Of a DNA stretch of 64,000 bases, positions 26,240 to 34,929 are shown one piece after another; positions within the stretch are counted from its first letter, which is position 1, and each line of letters begins with the position of its first letter. The DNA comes from an uncultured Bacteroidota bacterium. GTDB taxonomy: Bacteria; Bacteroidota; Bacteroidia; Flavobacteriales; Flavobacteriaceae. The notes beneath the pieces are model-generated. The model was not told the origin of the DNA and searched no databases. It saw nothing but the letters and a program-made list of their open reading frames with translations. The stretch spans positions 1-64,000 of the forward strand of contig CACNDW010000008.1 in the NCBI GenBank assembly GCA_902619315.1, written 5' to 3'. Made by a program: the position numbers and the translations under genes.

Positions 26240-28690
26240 TTATTTGATGAATGCATTTACAGTATAATTCCCTGATTTGAATTCAAAAACAACATAATCA
26301 TCTAATTTTTTTTGAAAACTTATGTTCGAATCATTTTGAAGATATTGACCATTCTTCCAAACTTCCTTTTTATTTACCTCAATTATAAAGTGGTTGGTTT
26401 TTTTAATTGGGACATATATTATTGAAGCGGTATTAATTGGAATAATAGCTTTTATTTGAAATCCAACTTCTAAACTTTTTTTTTTAAGCTTTTTTATTTT
26501 AACATTTATATCCCCCTTTAAAGATGGAACTAACCCTTCACACCACTCTAGATCATATAAATTAGGTTTAATTTTAAATTTTTCCCAACCCGGTAAAATT
26601 GGTTCAATACCAAGCACCTTTTCGGGAAGAAGAGCTGTTGGTCCAGCACACCAAGCGTGAGATTTTGATCTTCCCAATTTTGGAATCCAATTTTCAAACC
26701 ACGCACCATTAAAATCATTTCTATTCATTTGCTCTCCCCAGTTTTTTCTAATATAATCAAGAGCCCATTGGCCTTTACCTTCAGAAAACATAGAATTAAG
26801 AAGCCAATAAGAAAAAGATTGTTCACATGATTTACCTTGATCCTCAATAAACTTTACCAAAGAAGGTTTATAATTTTCATCAACAAGACCATATTTTAGA
26901 GCATAGACTTGTGTTTGTTGAGTAATTCTAGAACTTTTAAAACCATCTTTAAATAATTTTTCATTTTGGAGCCACATGAATTTTTGTACAGATTGTTTTA
27001 TTACTTCAGCTTTCTTATACCATAATTTAGCTTGATTTTGGTCGCCAATTATATTGTGAGCTAACCATGCTGCTGAATTTAATGCACCAAAATATAGACA
27101 ATTCATTGCAGTATTTTCTCCACTTACATCCATTTGAAATGTATCTGGATGATCTAAAACTACCCAACCCGGAACTTTTCCTAATAGATTTCTTTCATCA
27201 GATTCATAACTTTCAAAATATTTCAATAATAATTTTAAATTTGGATATACCTGTCTGACTAATTCTTGGTCCTTGTAAAACATATAATGTTCTTTTATCA
27301 TAAGAATCCATTCTAATTGATAATCAGGGATATAAGCAGAAGTTTTTGGTCCTAAATGATAGTCAGTTGGATGGCGACCACGAATAGCGCCTTTATCAGA
27401 AAATCTTTGGGAAAATGCGCCACTTAGAATAGAGTAATCATTTAATAATTTAATGTTATTATCAAAACTAAAGGGTGAATAGCGAAGCATATAGCGACTA
27501 TCTCCTGCAATATATTGTGTTTGCTCACGCCAAGGAGTATCCATCCAAGTGTCCTGAGCGCAAATCTGCATGGACCACCTTCCAATTTCCCATATATCAT
27601 TTAGCAAACTGTCTGAGCATAAAAAATATCCGCTATTTTTTACTGGAAATGATCTGAATTCTGCTGAAACATTTTCAATTTTAACTTCTTTATTTTCTTT
27701 TATAGCCAAATACCTGAAGGATCTCCAAGTTATAGGGTTCCAACTTTGAAGTCCTTTTTTAGTAATATAAAAGTCGATATAATTTACATTGTCAGTCGTT
27801 AGTGGAATGCTATCTTTTCCAAGTGTCTCAGCCGTTCCAATTTCTAAGGTTAATCCTGACTCACTAGAATTAGCAACGAAACCAGGGTAGGCAGTTATGA
27901 CTTTACCAAAATCATAAATATGAAGGCCGTTTCTAATCCATTTTTTCTCAGGAGTGAAATTTTTAAAAAAGGTACGCTCCCTGTTAATTACTACAATCTT
28001 ATTCCACGGATCTATGGGAGGGACACCAATTTCAGTGGCATTTCCCCAATTAGAATCATTAAAATGGTTAAGTTCCCAACCATCGTATGCAAGCCTTGCA
28101 TCGTACTTTTCTTGCCTTCCTATAGTGTGATCAATTTGACGGTGATCAGTTTTGCTGTCCCACGCTATTGCTTTTGCAACTAGCCAACTTTTATCAGTGT
28201 TTAGCTTGATAATTTTTTCCTCAGAGTCGATAATTTTCGATTGGAAGAAAAAGCCTCCTCTCCCGTTCATTCGGTGATGTAATCCTTCCCCTACATTGTG
28301 AACAAGAGCTGCTATTGTATTTACACCTAATTTAAGATAAGGAGAAATATCAATTTCCTCATAGGTTTGATACTCGGGGTCTGGGTTAGTTGGAACACGA
28401 TCAATATATTCACCATTTATATAAAGTTCGGCGAAGGAAAAGGCTGAGACATATGCTTTTGCCTCTTTTATTGAATTCTTTAATTTAAAACTTTTACGAA
28501 CATGTAAGTAATAATTTTTTGGATTTGGGTCTCCAGAATCCCAAATCCAATTTGCCTCTGGCTTTTGTCCTTGAAATGATTCTATGTCAGGTGATATAAA
28601 ACCGTCTTTGCTAGAAATTCTATTTTGACATATGCCTACTTGAAATATTATTAAAAAAAATAGAAATGTAGTCTCATTTTTTAATTTCAT
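26240..28690 (-). CDS. GH78 alpha-L-rhamnosidase
   Basis: An 816-residue exported enzyme (signal MKLKNETTFLFFLIIFQVGI). N-terminal beta-domains (KAYVSAFSFAELYINGEYID near residue 85, typical of rhamnosidase carbohydrate-binding modules) precede an (alpha/alpha)6 barrel. The GH78 acid motif appears as TWMDTPWREQTQYIAGDSRY near residue 383, with the expected D..P.RE...GD pattern. The GAWFENW and HAWCAGPTALLPEKVLGI segments near residues 680-705 are also typical. It would remove terminal alpha-L-rhamnose from the oligosaccharide. It follows the GH28-like gene by 97 bp. It is the main evidence that the target glycan contains rhamnose. No rhamnose catabolic genes are seen in this window. Confidence 0.92.
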   Translation of the reverse strand: MKLKNETTFLFFLIIFQVGICQNRISSKDGFISPDIESFQGQKPEANWIWDSGDPNPKNYYLHVRKSFKLKNSIKEAKAYVSAFSFAELYINGEYIDRVPTNPDPEYQTYEEIDISPYLKLGVNTIAALVHNVGEGLHHRMNGRGGFFFQSKIIDSEEKIIKLNTDKSWLVAKAIAWDSKTDHRQIDHTIGRQEKYDARLAYDGWELNHFNDSNWGNATEIGVPPIDPWNKIVVINRERTFFKNFTPEKKWIRNGLHIYDFGKVITAYPGFVANSSESGLTLEIGTAETLGKDSIPLTTDNVNYIDFYITKKGLQSWNPITWRSFRYLAIKENKEVKIENVSAEFRSFPVKNSGYFLCSDSLLNDIWEIGRWSMQICAQDTWMDTPWREQTQYIAGDSRYMLRYSPFSFDNNIKLLNDYSILSGAFSQRFSDKGAIRGRHPTDYHLGPKTSAYIPDYQLEWILMIKEHYMFYKDQELVRQVYPNLKLLLKYFESYESDERNLLGKVPGWVVLDHPDTFQMDVSGENTAMNCLYFGALNSAAWLAHNIIGDQNQAKLWYKKAEVIKQSVQKFMWLQNEKLFKDGFKSSRITQQTQVYALKYGLVDENYKPSLVKFIEDQGKSCEQSFSYWLLNSMFSEGKGQWALDYIRKNWGEQMNRNDFNGAWFENWIPKLGRSKSHAWCAGPTALLPEKVLGIEPILPGWEKFKIKPNLYDLEWCEGLVPSLKGDINVKIKKLKKKSLEVGFQIKAIIPINTASIIYVPIKKTNHFIIEVNKKEVWKNGQYLQNDSNISFQKKLDDYVVFEFKSGNYTVNAFIK

Positions 28691-28787
28691 TAAAATCTTA
28701 ATTAATCGAGTTTAATCTGGTTATTTATTAATAGTGTTTACCATCTCTTTAAATATAACAACTAATATATCCATACAAAATCAATCC

Positions 28788-30317
28788 CTAATCAAAGGTT
28801 AATTGTGCATTATTCTTTTCTGGATCAAATAACCCAAAATCCATTCTATCAATTTTTTTTCCTCCAACAAAAACATTTTTTAGATGAACGCTTAAATCAT
28901 TCTGCTGAGTTTGGATATAATGCCTGAAAAAGGCCCATTTTTTTGGAAATGTTTCCTCGAAAACACAATCCTCTATGGTAATATTTTGGATTCTCCCCAA
29001 GGGAGAAATTTCTCTATTTCTTTTTGTAATGTAGAAGTTTATACCTGTTTGTTTTCGGTCTGGATGACAAAATTCAGAGTGAATATCTTTAAAGAGAACT
29101 TGCTTCACTAAAGCTCCATCTCTTACATTTATTCCCATTACTCGATCTGATTCAATAATATCATTCTTTTCAAAAATAATATTATGCATTAAGTCACAAT
29201 AAGTCTCTGTTCCTATTTTTAAACCGGTTTTTTTTGTTAGAAAGACATTATTTCGAATGATAATTCTCTCTGCATTGGGGATTTGTAGGTCATTTTCGCC
29301 ATTTCCTGTACATTTTATAGCAACAGCGTCGTCTCCAGCCCATCCAAACGAGTTTTCAATTAATACATCAATAGAACTGTCGGGATCCCATCCATCTAAA
29401 CTTCCAAGATATTTATTTTCAACAGGGTTATTCATTAATTTACAATATCTAAAACTAATGTGTTTAGAGTTTAGGATATGAGTATTCCATCGGGCAGCAT
29501 CCTTTAATATTATTCCTTCTATTTGAACATTAGTTGAGCGGTAAATGAATAATAGTCTTATTCTACTCTTTGAAGATTCCTCAGGGTGAGAAAGTGCATT
29601 AATTTGGGTCCCATTGCCATCTAATGTACCCAAGCCAGAAATTCTGAGGTTTTGAACATCTTTGATAAGAATAAAATGATTGATATTTGTTTTGTCCTTT
29701 GAATAGTAACTAATAAGAGAATTGTCATCAGCTATAATTCTTGCATTTTTAGCAAGGTAAATATGGCTATTACTCCTAAACTCAAGTTTATTTGTCTTAT
29801 ATTTTCCAGGGGGGAAATAAAGTGATTTATCGCTACCAGAAATGTTATTCAAAGCCATTTGAATTTTTGAAGTTTCATTTGTTTGACCGCTATTATCAAT
29901 GCCATACTCATCAACTATGTTTACAATTTTATTCGGAACAACTTCAGGAATCTCAAATAATAAAACCAAACGTTTTGTAAAATCTTGATCTTGGCTAAAT
30001 CGAATAACGACATAACCTAATCGATCCATTTTAAAAGAAAGTTGATTGCCTGATTTATCAGCCTTTATTTTATATCGCTTTGGTGAGATTGACCATTCAG
30101 AAGAATTAAAATAAAAATCGGTAGAAGCTACCCTAATCTGAATAGGCTTTCCTCTAAATGTAATACGAGCAAATTTATAGCTAGATAAACCGTGATTCAG
30201 CGGAACATCGTTTTGTTCATGAACTTCAATAGGATTACCATCAGCAAAAACATTAAAGGTCTGCGCTTTTAATTGAAAAACTAATAAATAAATAAAAATT
30301 GAAGGGAAATACCGCAT
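28788..30317 (-). CDS. GH28-like right-handed beta-helix protein lacking the canonical histidine
   Basis: A 509-residue exported protein (signal ending near LKAQ). An N-terminal beta-sandwich (residues about 20-125) is followed by a pectin-lyase-like beta-helix. GH28 signatures are partly kept: DGWDPDSS near residue 308 (for NTDGxDPDSS) and GDDAVAIK near residue 329. The usual GHG histidine is replaced (KKTGLKIGTET near residue 358) and the RIK motif is replaced by GINVRDGA near residue 386. Full GH28 enzymes hydrolyse polygalacturonate or rhamnogalacturonan. Loss of these residues suggests another substrate or reaction. It lies 60 bp after the 14-gene sulfatase operon and may be its continuation. 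Confidence 0.8.
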   Translation of the reverse strand: MRYFPSIFIYLLVFQLKAQTFNVFADGNPIEVHEQNDVPLNHGLSSYKFARITFRGKPIQIRVASTDFYFNSSEWSISPKRYKIKADKSGNQLSFKMDRLGYVVIRFSQDQDFTKRLVLLFEIPEVVPNKIVNIVDEYGIDNSGQTNETSKIQMALNNISGSDKSLYFPPGKYKTNKLEFRSNSHIYLAKNARIIADDNSLISYYSKDKTNINHFILIKDVQNLRISGLGTLDGNGTQINALSHPEESSKSRIRLLFIYRSTNVQIEGIILKDAARWNTHILNSKHISFRYCKLMNNPVENKYLGSLDGWDPDSSIDVLIENSFGWAGDDAVAIKCTGNGENDLQIPNAERIIIRNNVFLTKKTGLKIGTETYCDLMHNIIFEKNDIIESDRVMGINVRDGALVKQVLFKDIHSEFCHPDRKQTGINFYITKRNREISPLGRIQNITIEDCVFEETFPKKWAFFRHYIQTQQNDLSVHLKNVFVGGKKIDRMDFGLFDPEKNNAQLTFD

Positions 30318-30377
30318 TTAATAAATTTCTATTCAAATAAAGGGATTAGTTTCGAATTAATTGCTCTGTGAAATAAT

Positions 30378-31937
30378 TTATCGGGCAAATGCCGGGTTGT
30401 ATTTTCCCCGTAAATTAAAGCCTGGAAAGTTGCGCATAGTTGAATATCGCGGGTAACTGTCAAATACTGGATTTTCATAAACACGCGGATCGCCCTGTTG
30501 TTTTAGATCAGATAGCAGTTGTTGTTTGAGTTGGATTAACACCTCTTTATACTCTGGGAACAAAGCAATGTTTTGAGTGCAATAGGGATCTTTTTGAATG
30601 TCATACAATTGTTCACGTGGTCTTTTAGCAAATGCCCTATCAAAATATGGCGTGTCTCGCATAGCCATGATCTCCTCCTTGGAAGGTGATGGGTCTACAT
30701 CGTGGTAGCCGGGATAGAGGGCTTTGAAACCTTTAACCATGCTTCTTTGGTCATTCTGTGGGGTTGAGGGAACTGGGTCTCCCTGAGGCCAGCGATCAGG
30801 ATTGAAGTGATATACATATAAGTATTCTTGGGTTCTGATTGCTCGGGCAGGGTAACCCAAATTGTCCGGTCTGGCATGGGTGTGGCGTTCCCTTCCTGTA
30901 AGGACATACTCTCGGTGTGGGGGATGTTCTTCATTTATCAAAACAGGGAGTAAACTTTTCCCAGTTGGCGTCATGGCATCTTCCAATCCCGCAAGTTCCA
31001 TCAAAGTAGGCGCCAAATCGATCAATCCGACAGTCTCATAAACTTCTTTCCCTTTTATGACGTTAGGCAGTGAGATCGCAAGTGGAACATGGGTGCCAAA
31101 CTCCTGAACATTGGCTTTAGCATAAGGAAAAGGCATACCGTTGTCGGCAGTTACTAAAATAAAGGTATTTTCTAACTCCCCTTTTTCTCTTAAAAAATCG
31201 ATCATCTTTAAGAGGTGGTTGTCAAAATGCTCAACCTCAAGTATGTAGTCCAACAGATCGTTACGTACAACCTCAGTATCGGGTAAAAATTCCGGTACTT
31301 GAACGGTCTCGATATTTTTTCCTGATTTCAAGCCGCTCTGGTATTCATAGACCCGATGGGGTTCGAAGGCACCATACCAAAATACAAAGGGTTCTCCCTC
31401 CTCTTTTTGATTGAAAAAATCTTTAAAATTTTTTGCATAATCATTAGCCCTGATTCCCTCCGTGGGCAGGTCGGCCAACTGATATCTGTTGTATGCTTTG
31501 CCCACAGGATTTTGTTTTCGGCCACTAATCTCCCAGTTGCCAGGACTCCAGGGTTTTCCTGTATAACCCACAAAATATCCCAGTGAGTCCAATATCTCTG
31601 TAAAAACTTTAAATTTGATAGGAAAATTACTAGCATGGGTGCCCGCTTCCTCCAACTCCCAAATATTTTTTCCGGTTAATATAGCTGCCCTTGAAGGACT
31701 GCATTGAGGGGCTGCAACGAAAGCGTTGTGAAATAAAACTCCGTTCTGGGCTATGTAGTCAAAAGCTGGTGTTTGGGTTTCTGCAAAACCGTATATACCT
31801 GTGTGGGGATAGGAATGATCGTCGGCAATGGCTATTAGGATATTAGGTGGTGGAACTTCTACCTTTGTGGCTGGGGAGCTGCAGAAATTAATTAGTAAAA
31901 ATAAACATAAAAGTACGAATGGGTTTAATGTTTTCAT
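30378..31937 (-). CDS. S1-family sulfatase, sulfamidase/S1_8-like
   Basis: A 519-residue exported sulfatase with a lipobox-like NFCS near residue 19. The metal motif IAIADDHS is near residue 38. The formylglycine motif CSPSR has its cysteine at residue 79 (PQCSPSRAAILTGK), and VTADNG sits near residue 263. The segment YTGKPWSPGNWEISGR near residue 123 replaces the usual GKWH and is typical of the heparan N-sulfatase-like branch (S1_8). Members act on amine- or ester-linked sulfate, and S1_8 enzymes have been tied to ulvan use in Formosa. It is the last gene of the packed operon and overlaps its neighbour by 4 bp. The subfamily call is from memory of the pattern. Confidence 0.9.
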   Translation of the reverse strand: MKTLNPFVLLCLFLLINFCSSPATKVEVPPPNILIAIADDHSYPHTGIYGFAETQTPAFDYIAQNGVLFHNAFVAAPQCSPSRAAILTGKNIWELEEAGTHASNFPIKFKVFTEILDSLGYFVGYTGKPWSPGNWEISGRKQNPVGKAYNRYQLADLPTEGIRANDYAKNFKDFFNQKEEGEPFVFWYGAFEPHRVYEYQSGLKSGKNIETVQVPEFLPDTEVVRNDLLDYILEVEHFDNHLLKMIDFLREKGELENTFILVTADNGMPFPYAKANVQEFGTHVPLAISLPNVIKGKEVYETVGLIDLAPTLMELAGLEDAMTPTGKSLLPVLINEEHPPHREYVLTGRERHTHARPDNLGYPARAIRTQEYLYVYHFNPDRWPQGDPVPSTPQNDQRSMVKGFKALYPGYHDVDPSPSKEEIMAMRDTPYFDRAFAKRPREQLYDIQKDPYCTQNIALFPEYKEVLIQLKQQLLSDLKQQGDPRVYENPVFDSYPRYSTMRNFPGFNLRGKYNPAFAR

Positions 31938-33448
31938 TTAAAGGAGATTGAGTTTAGATCTTTGATGGAATCGAGTTGCTGTTTCAGTTGTTCTAATTTT
32001 TTGGGGAATTTATAAGAAATATTACTATTTTCTGATGGATCATCTTTGAGGTTGAAGAGGCGTTCTGGTCTTTCACCAGGAGGAGTTGGCAAGTTTGTTG
32101 GTGCTGTAAATCCTCCTGAGCCTCTTTTTTCAATCATTTTCCAGTCACCATATCGGATGGCAAAATGCCCAAGTGAAGAATGATGAATTATCGGGTTAAC
32201 TTCCTTTAAGGAATCCAAATCAGTTAGCTGCCCTAGTAGGCTGTAACTGTCCAATGCTTTTGAAGGGGTGCTAAGCAATTCCGCGACAGTTGCATAGAAA
32301 TTGGCCAAAGAGTGCGCACCATTGGCAATACTGCCCGGGCTTATCCTATGCGGCCATCTGACAATAAAGGGAACCCGGTGACCCGCCTCGTAAATATCTC
32401 CTTTCATACCTTTAAGATGTTTAGCGGCTCTGTGATTATATTTCTCAATGTGGTGTGGTTTCCAATAGGGGCCATTGTCACTGGTAAAAACTAGCAGAGT
32501 TTCATCTGCAATACCATTAACATTTATATGATCAAGCAATTGCCCAACTTGATCATCCACCATCTGAACAAATGCACCATACATTCCTGCATCAAATTTG
32601 TAAGGATCGTTTGCTTTTGGTACCCAAGGGGTATGGGGAGCTGCCAAAGGAAGGTAGAGAAAAAATGGAGCATCATTTTTTTGAGCTTTGTCGATGAAGG
32701 CTTTTGCTTTTTTTATAAAATTAGGTAACACATTATAAAAATCAAACCTCTCTGCCATTGGTCCCGGCCGCCAAAAATCATAATCTTTATCTCCTTCCAG
32801 ATTACTACCCTCGGTATAGTTTGAGATAGGTTGGGTAAATTTTTCGTTTTCCAAATAGACATAGGGAGGAATATCAAGAGAGGCAGGAAGAATATAACTG
32901 TAATCAAAACCTACCTGAGTGGGTCCCTTAGTTGGGTTTTTGGAAAAATCAATAATTTCTTCTTTGTAATCCGTGATCAAACCCAAATCGTTACGTATGA
33001 CCTGATTTTCTTGATAGGAGGTTTTGAGTTGCCAATCCAACCCAAGGTGCCACTTCCCTACCACAGCGGTTTGATAGCCATTTCGCTGTAATAATTTAGC
33101 AACCGTTTCTTTTTCATCCGGAATCATTAAAGGGCCATAACTCCATAACACCCCTGATTTTAAAGAGGTTCTCCATGCGTATTCTCCTGTAAGAATACTG
33201 TATCGAGTAGGCGTGCATACTGAGGAGGTAGAGTGCATATCCATAAATCGCATCCCCTCACTAGCCAACTGATCTAAGTGTGGGGTTTTGATTTTTGAAG
33301 TCTTGTTATAAATTGATAAATCTCCGTAACCCAAATCGTCCGCCAAAATATAGATGATGTTTGGAAACTTACTTTTTAATTTATTTTCAGGCAGACAACC
33401 AAAAAATAAAAGTAAACTGAGTATACAAAAGTGTCTAGTTTTTATCAT
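31934..33448 (-). CDS. S1-family arylsulfatase-like sulfatase (lipoprotein)
   Basis: A 504-residue lipoprotein (lipobox LLFFGC, cysteine near residue 18). Sulfatase core motifs are YILADDLGYGDLS near residue 35, the formylglycine site CTPTR with cysteine 78 (SSVCTPTRYSILTGEYAWR), GKWHLG near residue 131, and TSDNGPYWKP near residue 325. The pattern resembles arylsulfatase-A-like subfamily S1_15. Formylglycine formation needs an anSME-type maturase, which is not in the window. It overlaps both neighbours by 4 bp, which shows translational coupling within the operon. The position of the sulfate it removes is unknown. Confidence 0.92.
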   Translation of the reverse strand: MIKTRHFCILSLLLFFGCLPENKLKSKFPNIIYILADDLGYGDLSIYNKTSKIKTPHLDQLASEGMRFMDMHSTSSVCTPTRYSILTGEYAWRTSLKSGVLWSYGPLMIPDEKETVAKLLQRNGYQTAVVGKWHLGLDWQLKTSYQENQVIRNDLGLITDYKEEIIDFSKNPTKGPTQVGFDYSYILPASLDIPPYVYLENEKFTQPISNYTEGSNLEGDKDYDFWRPGPMAERFDFYNVLPNFIKKAKAFIDKAQKNDAPFFLYLPLAAPHTPWVPKANDPYKFDAGMYGAFVQMVDDQVGQLLDHINVNGIADETLLVFTSDNGPYWKPHHIEKYNHRAAKHLKGMKGDIYEAGHRVPFIVRWPHRISPGSIANGAHSLANFYATVAELLSTPSKALDSYSLLGQLTDLDSLKEVNPIIHHSSLGHFAIRYGDWKMIEKRGSGGFTAPTNLPTPPGERPERLFNLKDDPSENSNISYKFPKKLEQLKQQLDSIKDLNSISFK

Positions 33449-34929
33449 TTTGCTTTGGATTTGAATTCATTCAATTGAAGCCCGTCTACGCTGTAATGTT
33501 TTACCGAAATACTTCCTCCCTCATCAGGGTCAATAGTAACAGTCATTGTTCCCCCTGTAACATTCAAATACAAGTGCTCGGGTCTAACATCTTCTTGTTT
33601 CCAACCCCCTGCATGCTCATTACTGTTGGGCCCAATAGAAAATTCAACGATTCCATATTTTGGATGCTTTGAGACGTATTGCCAATGGCGGTCACCACAT
33701 ATTACATACATATTGGATTGTGAAGCGATAAATTTTCGAATTTGTTCACCTTCGTAATAAAAACCTTTATTAGAATGATTATCCTTTTTTTGGTATCTAT
33801 CAGGTCCAATTATCGGTGTAGGGCTGATTAACAATTTAAAAGTAGCATTTGAGGCTTTGACAGTCCTTTTAAACCATTGTATTTGTTCTTTGCCCCAAAT
33901 GGTTTTTTCAGGTCCATCCGCCATAGTGTTGGGACTTCGATAATCCCTCCCCTCAACAAGCCATATTTGTAAATCTTTACCCCAACGGAACGTTCGATAG
34001 GTCTTGTTTTTGATGGGCATCTCTTGAAGAAAAACTTCCAAACCTTGGTCAAAGGTAAATTCTCCCATAAAGGAGGTTTCAATACCCCGATAACTATCAT
34101 TAAACCAAGCATCATGATCGTCTTTTTCAAAGTAGCTGGTCACTTGCGAATGAAACGATTTATTGGTGGGTAAACTAAACATTCTGTTCCAGTTATGATG
34201 AGCCATCTCTTTATTTTTTGCCGTATTGTCATAATAGACAATATCACCGGCATGTACAAAAAAATCAAGGTCAAGACTTTCTAAAAACGGGTAAATTTTG
34301 TAACCATCAGGATGGTCTTGATCAGGGTAGCCTTGACAAGTACTTGCAGCAAATACTATTTTTTTTGAGGTTTGGGCATCTGGCGGGGTTTTAAATTTTC
34401 CTTTTATTTGGGCACTGATGGCTCTCCCTTTTTCAGACCGAGCCTCTACAAGCAATGAGTAAGTGCTTCCCGACTCAAGATTATTAAGAATGAATTTCCT
34501 ACTGAAATTGGCTTTTGAATCAACAGCCTCCCAAGGAGTAATCTGCCATTCACTGCTATCAATTTTTCTGTATTGTAACCGGACTTCCCCTTTGCTCCCT
34601 GGAACAGCACCCTCAATTGTGTTGATGTCGTATCCATAGGGAAAATAAATCATTCCATTTTTATCTCTTCGGGTCTTTCTAATATGCTTTTTTCCCGTAT
34701 CTGGATCTGTGTAAAGTGCTATAGGTTGGGGAGCATCATTGACCCTGTTTTTATTTAGTGTCAAACGAGTCCAAATAACTGCTTCCGTTTGGGAAACGTC
34801 TCCAATTCTGATCCCTGTAGCGAGGTAAGGCCCTTTCTGATTTGTTGATTGGGAGGTTAATTCTGCAGGAAGAATTATCAACAAAAATAGGGTTGTAAAA
34901 ATACTAATAGACAATTGATTGAATCTCAT
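33445..34929 (-). CDS. PhoD-like metallophosphatase, second paralogue
   Basis: A 494-residue exported protein (signal ending near LPAELTSQS). It has the same layout as the protein at 9811-11265: an N-terminal PhoD domain (GIRIGDVSQTEAVIWTRLT near residue 40) and a catalytic core with FAASTCQGYPDQDH near residue 190, FVHAGDIVYYDN near residue 217, KDDHDAWFNDSYRG near residue 266 and CGDRHWQYVS near residue 410. Long stretches, such as WGKDLQIW followed by VEG and R.YR, are shared by the two. It overlaps sulfatase genes on both sides by 4 bp, so it clearly belongs to the desulfation operon. An ester-cleaving role on the glycan is likely, but phosphate versus sulfate cannot be told. Confidence 0.88.
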   Translation of the reverse strand: MRFNQLSISIFTTLFLLIILPAELTSQSTNQKGPYLATGIRIGDVSQTEAVIWTRLTLNKNRVNDAPQPIALYTDPDTGKKHIRKTRRDKNGMIYFPYGYDINTIEGAVPGSKGEVRLQYRKIDSSEWQITPWEAVDSKANFSRKFILNNLESGSTYSLLVEARSEKGRAISAQIKGKFKTPPDAQTSKKIVFAASTCQGYPDQDHPDGYKIYPFLESLDLDFFVHAGDIVYYDNTAKNKEMAHHNWNRMFSLPTNKSFHSQVTSYFEKDDHDAWFNDSYRGIETSFMGEFTFDQGLEVFLQEMPIKNKTYRTFRWGKDLQIWLVEGRDYRSPNTMADGPEKTIWGKEQIQWFKRTVKASNATFKLLISPTPIIGPDRYQKKDNHSNKGFYYEGEQIRKFIASQSNMYVICGDRHWQYVSKHPKYGIVEFSIGPNSNEHAGGWKQEDVRPEHLYLNVTGGTMTVTIDPDEGGSISVKHYSVDGLQLNEFKSKAK

